IMG/VR virus record: IMGVR_UViG_3300033146_003395 | Coordinates: 1 to 64,000 of that record | Reading direction: 5' to 3' (one strand) | DNA length: 64,000 nucleotides | From: a virus | Part shown: positions 1 to 8,060 of the stretch, piece by piece | How the letters are laid out: every line of letters starts with the position of its first letter | How positions within the stretch are numbered: position 1 is the stretch's first letter | Notes under the pieces: model-generated | Told to the model about the DNA's origin: nothing | Seen by the model: the letters and a program-made list of their open reading frames with translations, nothing else | Database searches by the model: none | Program-made: the position numbers and the translations under genes

Positions 1-192
1 TTCATTTATGTAAACAATTTTATATATGTAATCATTAGGGTTATCTTTTTGGTCTTGAATAAATAATTTATTTGTTGAAGAACTAAAATATTTATGCCCT
101 ATGTCTTCTGATGGAATACAGTTACAACTTCTTGAACCCGTATAATGATAATTTGTTTGTGTATTTGTTATACGATATGTATAGTGATACAT
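1..192 (-). CDS. Homing endonuclease, N-terminal part (runs off the window)
   Basis: Reading leftwards from an ATG at 192 the frame stays open to the window edge (64 codons). The N-terminus has the layout Y-T-Y-R-I-T-N ... Y-T-G-S-R-S, followed by C-I-P-S-E-D-I-G-H-K-Y-F-S-S-S. This is a GIY-YIG-like start typical of phage homing endonucleases. A late promoter (296-303) and a structured pseudoknot leader (215-291) precede it. The catalytic remainder lies outside the window, so the family call is likely but not certain. Confidence 0.7.
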   Translation of the reverse strand, partial: MYHYTYRITNTQTNYHYTGSRSCNCIPSEDIGHKYFSSSTNKLFIQDQKDNPNDYIYKIVYINE

Positions 193-214
193 TTATTTTC
201 CTATAAATTTAATT

Positions 215-291
215 ATAAGAGGACTTCCAACGGTCAGATTATAAATGTAGATAGACCGTTGGAGAGTATCTACATTTATAATATCTCTTAT
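215..291 (-). promoter_or_regulatory. Structured pseudoknot 5' leader RNA, copy 1
   Basis: Outer stem ATAAGAG (215-221) pairs with CTCTTAT (285-291). Inside, TCCAACGGTC (226-235) pairs with 254-263, and a 15-bp helix 238-252 pairs with 268-282. The two inner helices interleave, which makes an H-type pseudoknot. It lies between a minus-strand late promoter and the homing endonuclease at 192. Three further copies (27731, 59593, 62410) keep the pairing with different bases. Confidence 0.85.
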
Positions 292-295
292 GTTT

Positions 296-303
296 TATTT
301 ATA
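296..303 (-). promoter_or_regulatory. T4-type late promoter
   Basis: Minus-strand TATAAATA, placed so that transcription would begin at or just before the outer stem of the pseudoknot leader and run into the homing endonuclease at 192. Confidence 0.75.
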
Positions 304-319
304 TTTAATATTAAAGTGT

Positions 320-325
320 TATAAT
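320..325 (+). promoter_or_regulatory. Extended -10 promoter before uvsW
   Basis: TGT-TATAAT lies directly before the ATG at 332. The transcript would start at or very near the start codon, so it would be leaderless or nearly so. No Shine-Dalgarno is visible upstream of the ATG. Confidence 0.4.
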
Positions 326-331
326 TAAACT

Positions 332-1840
332 ATGATAGAATTAAAAGAAACTAAAGATTATTTATTAGTGTTTACTGATGATAAAAAGAATAATAAGATT
401 ATTGATGAGTTGCTTAGTGCTTTAAGACCTGGATTTGAGTTTGAACCCCGCTATCAGAGTGGAGCTTCGGATGGAAAAACTAGATTTTACGAAATGCAAA
501 AGTATAAAAGTGGATATTTATTCAAAATATCTAACGGATTTAAACAGAAACTGTTAAAATATATTAAATTTGATGAGGTCAAAGAGTTAGCTATTCCACC
601 TACTCCAGATAAAATGGAGTTCTTGAAAAAGATTATTCCGGAGTTACCATTTAAACCTTATAAGCATCAGCTAAAAGCTTTCTTGAACTTAACAAATAAT
701 AGACAGAACTTAAGTATCGTTGCAACAGGTGGAGGTAAATCTCTAATCGCTTATTTGACACTAAGATATTTCTATGACAATAATATTAAGACTATTCTAG
801 TTGTTCCTACTATTGGATTAACATCACAAATGTTTCAGGATTTTAAAGATTATAATGCACCTGAGCATTTTATTAATGATATTAAACTTATTGGTGGTGA
901 TAATACTTGTAAGAAATTAGACCAGCCGCTAGTTATTAGTACATGGCAATCATTACAAAATATTATAAATGATGTTGCTGTTTTTGATGCTATATTAGTT
1001 GATGAAGCTCACCAGGCTAAGGCTGAAATTCTTCAAGAGATTTTAAAACAACCTTGCGAGTACAAGCTGGGTATGACTGGAAGCATGCCAATTATTAAAG
1101 TTGATGCAATGGCCTTAGAACAAGCTTTAGGTTATCCAACTCGTGTAATTAATGCTAAGCAATTAATGGCTTTAAATTTATTAACAGATACAACAGTTGC
1201 AAGTTTATTTTTAACACACCCAAGAGTAGATACTAGAAGTGGTATGAAGTATCAACAAGAAGTCGCATTTATTAGAGAAAGTTATGCAAGACAACAATTT
1301 GTTAAGAAATTAATCGGCAAATTAAAGGGAGTTACAGTTGCATTATATAATACGACTGAACATGGTGAAGCAACATTTAAAACTTTAACAGGTATTAAAT
1401 TAACTACCAAATTAAAATCTGATTTTGAAATGATGAAAGAACAAAATGTTTTCTTTATGAGTGGTTCAACTAAACCAAAAGTCAGAGAACAAATTAGGTT
1501 ATATTTGAATACGGCTGAGGGTGGAGAAGCAACTGTGATAGGTCAGATGGCTGTATTGAGCACAGGGATTAATATTCCAAGATTAAAAAATCTAGTCTTT
1601 CTGAGCTCTACGAAGTCATATACACTAGTTCTGCAAGCTATGGGCCGTGTTATGAGACTTCATGATGAGAAAGGGTCAAATGTTTACGTTTATGATTTGG
1701 TAGATTGTTTCACTTATGTAAATGAAACTTATTCACTGAAGCATTTTTGGCAACGTCAGAGTTATTATGAATCTGAAGGCCACCCAATTGTAGAGAAAGA
1801 AATAACACTAGAAAATACACCAGAAGAATATAAAATTTAG
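332..1840 (+). CDS. uvsW: UvsW-like RNA/DNA helicase
   Basis: Superfamily 2 helicase of 502 aa; T4 UvsW is almost the same length. Walker A A-T-G-G-G-K-S is near residue 131 and the DEAH box V-D-E-A-H-Q near residue 222. Motif III is T-G-S, and the C-terminal helicase half has Q-A-M-G-R-V-M-R around residue 437. In T4, UvsW unwinds R-loops and branched DNA and drives the switch from origin-dependent to recombination-dependent replication. It stands alone ahead of the clamp gene with its own -10 box. Confidence 0.93.
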   Translation: MIELKETKDYLLVFTDDKKNNKIIDELLSALRPGFEFEPRYQSGASDGKTRFYEMQKYKSGYLFKISNGFKQKLLKYIKFDEVKELAIPPTPDKMEFLKKIIPELPFKPYKHQLKAFLNLTNNRQNLSIVATGGGKSLIAYLTLRYFYDNNIKTILVVPTIGLTSQMFQDFKDYNAPEHFINDIKLIGGDNTCKKLDQPLVISTWQSLQNIINDVAVFDAILVDEAHQAKAEILQEILKQPCEYKLGMTGSMPIIKVDAMALEQALGYPTRVINAKQLMALNLLTDTTVASLFLTHPRVDTRSGMKYQQEVAFIRESYARQQFVKKLIGKLKGVTVALYNTTEHGEATFKTLTGIKLTTKLKSDFEMMKEQNVFFMSGSTKPKVREQIRLYLNTAEGGEATVIGQMAVLSTGINIPRLKNLVFLSSTKSYTLVLQAMGRVMRLHDEKGSNVYVYDLVDCFTYVNETYSLKHFWQRQSYYESEGHPIVEKEITLENTPEEYKI

Positions 1841-1871
1841 TCTATTTAAGATTAAACTTATATTAACTGTG

Positions 1872-1877
1872 TATAAT
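1872..1877 (+). promoter_or_regulatory. -10 box before the clamp gene
   Basis: TATAAT 30 bases before the ATG at 1907, followed by an AAAGGAAAAAG ribosome-binding site. The upstream TTTAAGC element of the main repeated promoter family is absent here. Confidence 0.4.
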
Positions 1878-1906
1878 AAAAGATACAAGAGACACAAAGG
1901 AAAAAG

Positions 1907-2599
1907 ATGTTAAACGAAAATAGTATACAAATACTACAATCAATTGTTAATATTACGAATTCAGCAATATTATCATATCCCATTACAACTATTCAAAATC
2001 AAAACAGAAATGTCATAGCAAATATTGATTTTTCCAAGATTGATGATGAGTTTGAAGAATATGGTATATTTGATTTATCAAGTTTTTTAGGAGCTTTGAG
2101 TGTTCTTGAAGCACCTGTAATTACATTACAAAATAAAGTAATTGAAGCAAAAGATTCAGATAGTCAAATTAAATTTGTTACAAGTTCTCCAAGTTCATTG
2201 GAAGATTTCACAACAAACCCTGCAAAAATCACAAGCACTTGTGCAGCACAATCTGTAGTTGAAGTACAAATTGACACTGATTTAATAAATAGAATTAGAA
2301 AAGGTGCATCGGTATTTAAAACACTAAAAGATTTATTTATTATTAAAGAAGGCGATAAGATTATTCTTAAAACCGGAAATAAAGAATCATTTGCACGTCA
2401 AGATAATTCATACACAATTAATTTAGAACCATCATTATGCAATGGTGATGATTTCAATATAGCAATTCCAATTGATAATTTTTTATCACTTCCTGCAATG
2501 GATTTTAATCTAGCAATTAAACAAGGACCAGATGGTTCTTTCAGAGTTGTTATGGAAAATCAAATATTCCAATTTGTACTGAGCGTAATAGCAAATTAA
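1907..2599 (+). CDS. 45: Sliding clamp (gp45-like DNA polymerase processivity factor)
   Basis: 230 aa, against 228 for T4 gp45. The N-terminal half has the gp45 pattern with Y-G-I-F-D-L-S-S-F-L-G-A-L-S, which matches the I-Y-D-L-N-G-F-L-G region of T4. The C-terminal domain ends in a typical beta-strand F-Q-F-V-L-S-V. In T4 the trimeric clamp tethers the polymerase and also activates late transcription with gp33 and gp55. The many TATAAATA promoters in this window imply the same second role here. Confidence 0.85.
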   Translation: MLNENSIQILQSIVNITNSAILSYPITTIQNQNRNVIANIDFSKIDDEFEEYGIFDLSSFLGALSVLEAPVITLQNKVIEAKDSDSQIKFVTSSPSSLEDFTTNPAKITSTCAAQSVVEVQIDTDLINRIRKGASVFKTLKDLFIIKEGDKIILKTGNKESFARQDNSYTINLEPSLCNGDDFNIAIPIDNFLSLPAMDFNLAIKQGPDGSFRVVMENQIFQFVLSVIAN

Positions 2600-2604
2600 A
2601 CTTT

Positions 2605-2612
2605 TATAAATA
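2605..2612 (+). promoter_or_regulatory. T4-type late promoter abutting a start codon
   Basis: TATAAATA followed 5 bases later by ATG (2618). A transcript starting at the usual distance would have almost no leader. The same arrangement is found on the minus strand at 9153-9160. Confidence 0.6.
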
Positions 2613-2617
2613 GTTTA

Positions 2618-3514
2618 TGAAGAGTAAAAAATTTATAAGCAAAATCAATATTAGTGCATGGAGACAAATATGATTATTCTCAGATTAATTATATAAACTC
2701 TAGCACTAAAGTTAAAATAATCTGTAAAGAACATGGAAATTTTACAAAATTTCCAAATAACCATTTGGCCGGTTCAGGATGTAAAAAATGTACTATACAT
2801 AAAAAATTTACTAATGATGAAATTATTAGTAAATTTGTTACAATACATGGTGATAAATATAATTATTCATTGGTCAAATATGTCGATGCTCATATAAAAG
2901 TTAAAATAATCTGTAAAGAGCATGGAGTATTTGAACAATTGGTTCACAATCATTTAAGAAATGAAACTCCCTGTTATAAATGCGCTGTTAATAACAGAAA
3001 AATTAATTTATCTATGAATAAGAGCGATGTTATAAAAAGATTTATGGAAGTTCATAACGATTTATATGATTATTCATTGGTGGATTATAGAAATATGAGA
3101 ACCGACGTTAAAATAATCTGTAAAGAGCATGGAGTATTTGAGCAGACGCCAGCTAATCATTCACAAGGAAGAGGTTGCAGATATTGTAAACAAATATATA
3201 GATATAATGATAGAGAGACTTTCTTATATTATATTAAAGTTGAAGAACAATATAAAATAGGTATATGTTTACGTGGGAATTATAAGTCTGTGGAAGCAGC
3301 TATTAATAATAGATATTATTCTGAACTAAAAAATGGTATAATAATAGAAATACTGGAATATGATTTATTTATTAATGGAAAAGAAGCGTACATATTAGAG
3401 CAACATATAGTTAAGTATAATAGAAAGCTTCAAATATTAAAAGAAAATATGATATTGAAGACTGGTTATACTGAAACATTTACAAAAGATATTAGAAATT
3501 TAGACGATATTTAA
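2618..3514 (+). pseudogene. GIY-YIG/T5orf172-type homing endonuclease with a 1-nt frameshift near its start
   Basis: From ATG 2618 the frame reads M-K-S-K-K-F-I-S-K and soon stops. Shifting by one base at the AAAA run (2640-2643) restores the repeat consensus S-I-L-V-H-G-D-K-Y-D-Y-S. The open frame from GTG 2654 gives 286 aa with three H-G-D-K-Y-(D/N)-Y-S ... I-C-K-E-H-G repeats, each with a C-x2-C-like pair. A C-terminal nuclease follows: L-Y-Y-I-K-V ... Y-K-I-G-I with a glutamate in E-A-Y-I-L-E-Q. Translation from GTG 2654 has no visible Shine-Dalgarno. It may be a decayed gene, a sequencing indel, or an active gene with an odd start. Confidence 0.7.
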
Positions 3515-3537
3515 TATTCGTTTAAGTTTCCTGCGCT

Positions 3538-3686
3538 ATAATATGATATTGGCGACGAGAGTGTAAGGCCAATTATTAAATCTACTAGTCCTTAAGTATA
3601 AGGACTCAAAACTTAGGTCGCTATTTAGCACAACCATTAGGTTGCATGACCACTCGGGTACGAGTAAACTAAAAAAGGATACATTT
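3538..3686 (+). promoter_or_regulatory. 32: Structured leader of the gp32 mRNA
   Basis: The 172 bases between the endonuclease and gp32 hold several clean hairpins. AGTCCTTA/TAAGGACT has 8 bp with loop AGTA (about 3587-3606). CAACC/GGTTG has loop ATTA (3631-3644). ACTCG/CGAGT has loop GGTA (3652-3665). A distant pair GCGAC/GTCGC (about 3552 and 3617) could close the first domain. T4 gene 32 has a leader pseudoknot through which gp32 represses its own translation; this leader may act likewise, but it is not visibly homologous. Confidence 0.55.
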
Positions 3687-4625
3687 ATGAATTTTGACTG
3701 GAACTCAATGGCAGGAAATCTGCAAGATAACGCATACGGAGATAAAAAAACTTACGACAATGAGGTTGATACTCGTTTTTGGAAACTAGCACGTGATGAA
3801 AAAGGTGACGGTGGAGCAATAATCCGTTTTTTACCAGACCCAAGTTTAACTCCATTTATTTCTTTAACTAAGATTAATGCACAAAATGCTAAAAAAGGTT
3901 ACTTCGTTTCTGAATGGTCACCATCTTCAATTGGTCTTAAATGTCCATTTAATGAGAAATTCTCAGAACTATGGAATGCTGGTCAAAAAGATAGAGCTAA
4001 AACTCTAGGTCGTTCAAACCGTTTTATTACTAACATTAAAGTAATTAAAGACCCAGCTAACCCTCAAAATGAAGGTAAAGTTTTCCTTTATGATATGTCA
4101 AAAACAATGATTGATATGCTTAAAGAAGTTATGGTGCAAACTGAACAAATGAAAGCACTTGATGAAGACCCAGTAGCAGTTTACGACCCAGTAAATGGTG
4201 CAAACTTCCTTATCAAGGTTAAAGATGGCGAAAATAACATTCCAACTTATGCAAGCTCAAAATTTGCTGATAAAATTACTGGTATTTATCCAGATGGCGA
4301 TACTGCAATGGCAGATATTAAAGCAAATGCTTATGAGCTTAAAGAGTTCTTTGAACCAGCTAACTTCAAAACTTATGAAGAGTTAGTAGATATGAGAGAC
4401 CGTTTCCTTAAAGAAGGTAAATATGCTCCAGGTGCTGAAGGTCAATCTGCTCCAGATAAAGCTGAACAAACTGCAGTTGAACAAGTTGCAAAAGATGCTG
4501 TAATTGCTACAGGTCTTGAAAATGTAACAGCAACTCCAGAAGCTACTCCAGCAACTGAAACTCCAGCTCCAGCTGCAGATACTACAGATGATGAGCTTGA
4601 CGCTCTTCTAGGAGATATAGGTTAA
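3687..4625 (+). CDS. 32: Single-stranded DNA-binding protein gp32
   Basis: 312 aa from the ATG at 3687, chosen for its AAAAGGA ribosome-binding site; upstream frame continuation lies in the hairpin leader. The N-terminus M-N-F-D-W-N-S-M-A-G-N-L and W-K-L-A-R-D-E-K-G-D-G-G-A-I-I-R-F-L-P match the gp32 cooperativity and OB-fold region. A Pro/Ala-rich linker leads to an acidic tail ending D-D-E-L-D-A-L-L-G-D-I-G. The position of the T4 zinc-binding cysteines is reduced to one Cys (G-L-K-C-P-F, about residue 84), so the zinc site appears lost. Confidence 0.93.
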   Translation: MNFDWNSMAGNLQDNAYGDKKTYDNEVDTRFWKLARDEKGDGGAIIRFLPDPSLTPFISLTKINAQNAKKGYFVSEWSPSSIGLKCPFNEKFSELWNAGQKDRAKTLGRSNRFITNIKVIKDPANPQNEGKVFLYDMSKTMIDMLKEVMVQTEQMKALDEDPVAVYDPVNGANFLIKVKDGENNIPTYASSKFADKITGIYPDGDTAMADIKANAYELKEFFEPANFKTYEELVDMRDRFLKEGKYAPGAEGQSAPDKAEQTAVEQVAKDAVIATGLENVTATPEATPATETPAPAADTTDDELDALLGDIG

Positions 4626-4628
4626 GTC

Positions 4629-5404
4629 ATGAAAAATCACTTACTTGAGAATTTAAGAACTCTCAAGGTAAATGATGAAAAAATATTAGAAGAATATGTG
4701 AATTATTGCTTAAATAATTCTAATCCTTCTAATATTGGAACTCATAAACATCACATATTACCAAGTCGCATTTTTGTAACTACAAAAATATAGATAAATA
4801 TACTTGGAATTGTTCTCATCTTACACCTTCTCAACATTTAGTGGCTCATTATATATTATTTAATGCAATAAATGAACTACAAGGTGGTTTTACACGGTTA
4901 TATAGTAAATTTGGGTATTTAATAATTGAAAACGTGTTGGAAGATGATTTTAATACAGCAGTAAAAAATGCTTATAAAATTGGCACGATGAAAATGTTAG
5001 AAACTAAGAAAAATGATATTGATGAGAACGGTAAGAATTGTTTTGAACGAGCAACGGCTAAAAGATTGACAACAATGAAAAATACTGTCCAGGAAAATGG
5101 ACTAACTATTTTTGATAATATGAAAAATAAGATTGCAAATACACTTAAAGGGAAAACAAAAGGTATTAAGTTTAGTAATACCCATAAATTAAGTTTAAGT
5201 TTATCCGCAAAAAATAGGGATAAAATAAAGTGTGATTATTGTGATAAAGTTTCAGACCCTGGAAATATTACACAACATCACAATGATTATTGTAAATTTA
5301 ATCCCAATAGAAAATTCAAATATATTTGTAAATATTGTAAATATAAAAGTAATAATATTGGGAGTTTTTCTGTATATCATAATGAAAATTGCAAAAGGAA
5401 ATAA
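4629..5404 (+). pseudogene. HNH homing endonuclease split by a frameshift in a T run
   Basis: From ATG 4629 the frame encodes the HNH start T-H-K-H-H-I-L-P-S-R-I-F and stops at 4793. Adding one T to the T5 run at 4771-4775 joins it to C-N-Y-K-N-I-D-K-Y-T-W-N-C-S-H-L-T-P-S-Q-H (as two pieces) and the open frame to 5404. The C-terminus carries two zinc fingers (C-D-Y-C ... H-x4-C and C-K-Y-C ... H-x4-C). The second half alone (187 aa from GTG 4841) lacks the first HNH histidines, so catalysis is probably lost unless the indel is an error. It lies between gp32 and rnh. Confidence 0.75.
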
Positions 5405-6460
5405 ATGAAGACATTAATAGTTGATTTTAGCCCAATAGTATATAGATTCGCATTTTCTTCAACAACTTACGCTTCAGCCAAATTAAAGCTTAAAAAAAAT
5501 GAAATTGGTGTATATAATTTTAATGAATATAAAGATATTTTTATATTCAAATTGTTAGATTATATTTCACAATTTAAGACAAGATTTAATGTTGATGAAG
5601 TAGTGCTGGCTTTAGATAGTTCTCCATATTGGAGAAAAGCATTTTGGTCAGGCTATAAACATGGTCGATTAAAAAATGATAAATCTGGTATAGATTGGTT
5701 AGAATTAAAAAAGTGTGCTAAAGAAATAACTAATTTGTTAAAAGAAAATTCAACTTACAAGGTTATTGATTTACTTGGTGCTGAAGGGGATGATACGGGT
5801 TTTGTATTATCTAAAGAACTTTCCGCACGAGGGCATCAAGTTATAGTTAAGTCATTAGACCATGACTGGTACTATAACCTTGAATACAATAATGTTAAAT
5901 ATTGGCAGACTAAACATAATCACAAAACAAAGCAATGTGGTTTTGTTGAATTCCATCAAGATGAATTAGATGTGCTCAAATGGGAACATTGCTTTTTCGG
6001 AGATAAAGGTGATTATTTGTTAGGAGTAAATGCTTATACACAATTTAGCCCAGAATTTAAATCTCTATATCCAAAAATGACTGAGTTAAAAGCATGGCCA
6101 AAACGTCATGAAATAGACCAAGCATTTATAGCGAAGCATAAAGTACAGTACCCAGAATTATTTGAGAAAAATAAACTAAGTGCCTACAAACAGCCTCCAT
6201 TTGGAGCTAAGTCGTATAATAAGAAAAAGTTGAAAGAAGGTTTTACCGATCAAGAATTCCTTGACCTTAATCCAATTCATCAACTGAATTATGACTTAAA
6301 TACAATGTTAGCATTACCCGCTGGAATTCCAGATGATGTTAGACAATTAATTATTACTGAATATGATAATACAGGAAAAGTTCTAGACACTGGAGCATTA
6401 ACAAAGTATTTCATGGACAATAATATTTTTGACCTTATAGGGAAGCTAGGAATGTTTTAA
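5405..6460 (+). CDS. rnh: RNase H / 5'-3' flap exonuclease (T4 Rnh family)
   Basis: 351 aa; T4 RNase H is about 305. The acidic metal site appears as L-A-L-D-S-S (about residue 70) and G-A-E-G-D-D-T-G (about residues 126-133). The helix-hairpin-helix region F-G-D-K-G-D-Y-L-L-G is near residue 199. In T4 this FEN-1-like enzyme removes RNA primers from Okazaki fragments together with gp32. The start overlaps the previous stop (TAAATG) with AGGAAA upstream. Confidence 0.88.
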   Translation: MKTLIVDFSPIVYRFAFSSTTYASAKLKLKKNEIGVYNFNEYKDIFIFKLLDYISQFKTRFNVDEVVLALDSSPYWRKAFWSGYKHGRLKNDKSGIDWLELKKCAKEITNLLKENSTYKVIDLLGAEGDDTGFVLSKELSARGHQVIVKSLDHDWYYNLEYNNVKYWQTKHNHKTKQCGFVEFHQDELDVLKWEHCFFGDKGDYLLGVNAYTQFSPEFKSLYPKMTELKAWPKRHEIDQAFIAKHKVQYPELFEKNKLSAYKQPPFGAKSYNKKKLKEGFTDQEFLDLNPIHQLNYDLNTMLALPAGIPDDVRQLIITEYDNTGKVLDTGALTKYFMDNNIFDLIGKLGMF

Positions 6461-6510
6461 CATTCTCTTCTCTACCCTAAATTCCCCAATTCTTTTCAAA
6501 TCTACCCAAA

Positions 6511-6552
6511 CTTAAGCTAGAACTAATGTTAAACATGGTATAATATAGTATA
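6511..6552 (+). promoter_or_regulatory. Phage early-type promoter, family copy 1
   Basis: CTTAAGC, then TAATGTTAAACATGG-TATAAT (6539-6544), then ATAGTATATAAA. This block is repeated 12 times in the window ahead of plus-strand operons. It drives 6569-6775. Confidence 0.8.
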
Positions 6553-6568
6553 TAAAGAAGGATATTAA

Positions 6569-6775
6569 ATGACTGAGACATCGACAAAGATAGTAAAATG
6601 TTTTACAACAGCAAAGCAGATTACAAATTTTATTGCAAAATATGTTCCTGGAAGTGATAGAGGAATTGATTTAGCTGAAGAGATTTATACAATTGCATTA
6701 ACTGATTGTAACTTATCTGAAGAAGAAGCAGAAAAGATTGTTGTATTAAATATGAAACTTGTAGGAAGATGCTAA
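6569..6775 (+). CDS. Small protein of unknown function
   Basis: 68 aa, mostly helical by composition, with L-S-E-E-E-A-E-K-I near the end. AGAAGGATATTAA precedes the ATG and the early-type promoter lies 25 bases upstream. It is monocistronic because the next promoter follows at once. No family recognised. Confidence 0.6.
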   Translation: MTETSTKIVKCFTTAKQITNFIAKYVPGSDRGIDLAEEIYTIALTDCNLSEEEAEKIVVLNMKLVGRC

Positions 6776-6787
6776 ATTCAGACGGAA

Positions 6788-6829
6788 TTTAAGCTAGAAC
6801 TAATGTTAAGTATGGTATAATATAATATA
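6788..6829 (+). promoter_or_regulatory. Phage early-type promoter, family copy 2
   Basis: TTTAAGC plus TATGG-TATAAT (6816-6821). The leader carries a small hairpin GTGAGA/TCTCAC (6836-6856) before the ribosome-binding site of the gene at 6877. Confidence 0.8.
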
Positions 6830-6876
6830 TAAAGAGTGAGAGTGTTTGAATCTCACCTTGAAAAGAAGGATATAAA

Positions 6877-7602
6877 ATGGCAAAGACAAAATTCGCAACA
6901 TTCAATACAATTGAAGAGTTAAAAGCATTCGAGACAGTAACTGGAAACGTATCAAAGAAATATGTTCCTATCTATACAAGCGAAATCATAGAGATTTTAG
7001 CACCTGAGTTTCATTTCGTAAGTGGTGAAAAATACTACAACTTTAATTCTGCTCATACAGTTTTCTTAGAGTCTGAAAATGGAATTAAGATTGCTATCTC
7101 AAATTCATTTGATAGAACAAGAGCATTCTCTGCATTTTTAATTGCTGATGAAGTTCGTATTCCATTGAACCTAGATAGACAAATTCACTTAGGTCAAGAA
7201 GCTGCAGCATTAACAGAAAATTTTAAAGCGAATAAACCTGAATTTTTTGTAGCAATTGAACATGCAACTGCAATTGTTCGTAAACTTAAAACTACAAATA
7301 TTCCTCAATACGTTAAAGATGAAGTACAAGAGATTGTATTTGCTGCTACTAAAAAACGTAAAGGTTTCTTAGAACTTGACCTTAACATTGCTGATAATTA
7401 TGACAACTGTTATACTTATATCAATACTTGTATTTCTCGCTATGTAAAAGGTGAATACAATGTTGTAATTGAATCAAAATCTCATAAAGATGGCGAGGTT
7501 ATTCGTAAAGGTGTTAAACTTGGTTCACGTTTCGTTAAACTACAAGTTACAAATGAAGTTTATACTTATCTATCTGCAGAAATGCCAGAACTATTTATTT
7601 AA
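6877..7602 (+). CDS. Unknown protein with the shared C-terminal motif (P-E-L-F-I)
   Basis: 241 aa, soluble, no recognised family. It starts M-A-K-T-K-F-A-T-F-N-T after AGAAGGATATAAA. Its codon choice differs from its neighbours (many GTT, CGT, CTT), suggesting high expression. The last residues S-A-E-M-P-E-L-F-I are a variant of the (Y/F)-P-E-Y-F-V ending found on about 40 small proteins here. It heads a five-gene run to 8465. Confidence 0.7.
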   Translation: MAKTKFATFNTIEELKAFETVTGNVSKKYVPIYTSEIIEILAPEFHFVSGEKYYNFNSAHTVFLESENGIKIAISNSFDRTRAFSAFLIADEVRIPLNLDRQIHLGQEAAALTENFKANKPEFFVAIEHATAIVRKLKTTNIPQYVKDEVQEIVFAATKKRKGFLELDLNIADNYDNCYTYINTCISRYVKGEYNVVIESKSHKDGEVIRKGVKLGSRFVKLQVTNEVYTYLSAEMPELFI

Positions 7603-7611
7603 GGAAATATT

Positions 7612-7800
7612 ATGAAAAGAGTAACAGATAATATGAGTTTTGAAAAAATTTATACAGATGGTGATGAGATGTTTATGATTAAATCTTTTACAGCAAATGA
7701 AAAGTTCTTAAATGGAACAACGACTTTAGAAAATATAATTACTAAATCAACTATTGAAACTGAAACAGAATTCTTTTTCAAAAAATTTAAGGAAATATAA
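7612..7800 (+). CDS. Small protein of unknown function
   Basis: 62 aa after an AAGGAAATATT ribosome-binding site. Its stop overlaps the next ATG by one base (TAATG), so translation is probably coupled to the sigma-like gene downstream. No recognisable domain. Confidence 0.55.
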   Translation: MKRVTDNMSFEKIYTDGDEMFMIKSFTANEKFLNGTTTLENIITKSTIETETEFFFKKFKEI

Positions 7801-8051
7801 TGGCTAAGAAACAAAGAAAATGGAATCATAAAGCTCAAGATGCTACACAAGAAGAAGGTCAAGAATCTGATACAATGTCGTTTGAAGAAATTGCTGAACG
7901 ATTAGATATGTCCGTACTTGAAGTTAAAAGAGTTTTTAGTACAGCCATGAGAAAATTAAAAGTGCCTAACCCGCAAAATAAAATATTCTGGGAATATGCA
8001 AATATTTCAGATAATGATACACTCTCAGATATGAGCGGCCGAACACTGTAA
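7800..8051 (+). CDS. Sigma-70 region-4-like helix-turn-helix protein
   Basis: 83 aa. The centre, M-S-F-E-E-I-A-E-R-L-D-M-S-V-L-E-V-K-R (about residues 26-44) followed by A-M-R-K-L, matches the sigma region 4 pattern (L-x-E-I-A-x-x-L-x-x-S-x-x-x-V-x-x-x-x-x-x-A-x-x-K-L). There are no regions 2 or 3. In T4, late transcription uses gp55 plus gp33, a co-activator that occupies the sigma-region-4 site on RNA polymerase. This protein could be a functional analogue; that is inference. Confidence 0.65.
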   Translation: MAKKQRKWNHKAQDATQEEGQESDTMSFEEIAERLDMSVLEVKRVFSTAMRKLKVPNPQNKIFWEYANISDNDTLSDMSGRTL

Positions 8052-8060
8052 GGAGACCGA

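Noticed and set aside
3538-3640. Possible tRNA in the gp32 leader
   Set aside because: A GCGAC/GTCGC pair encloses hairpins, but there is no cloverleaf with anticodon and T arms; a structured mRNA leader fits better.
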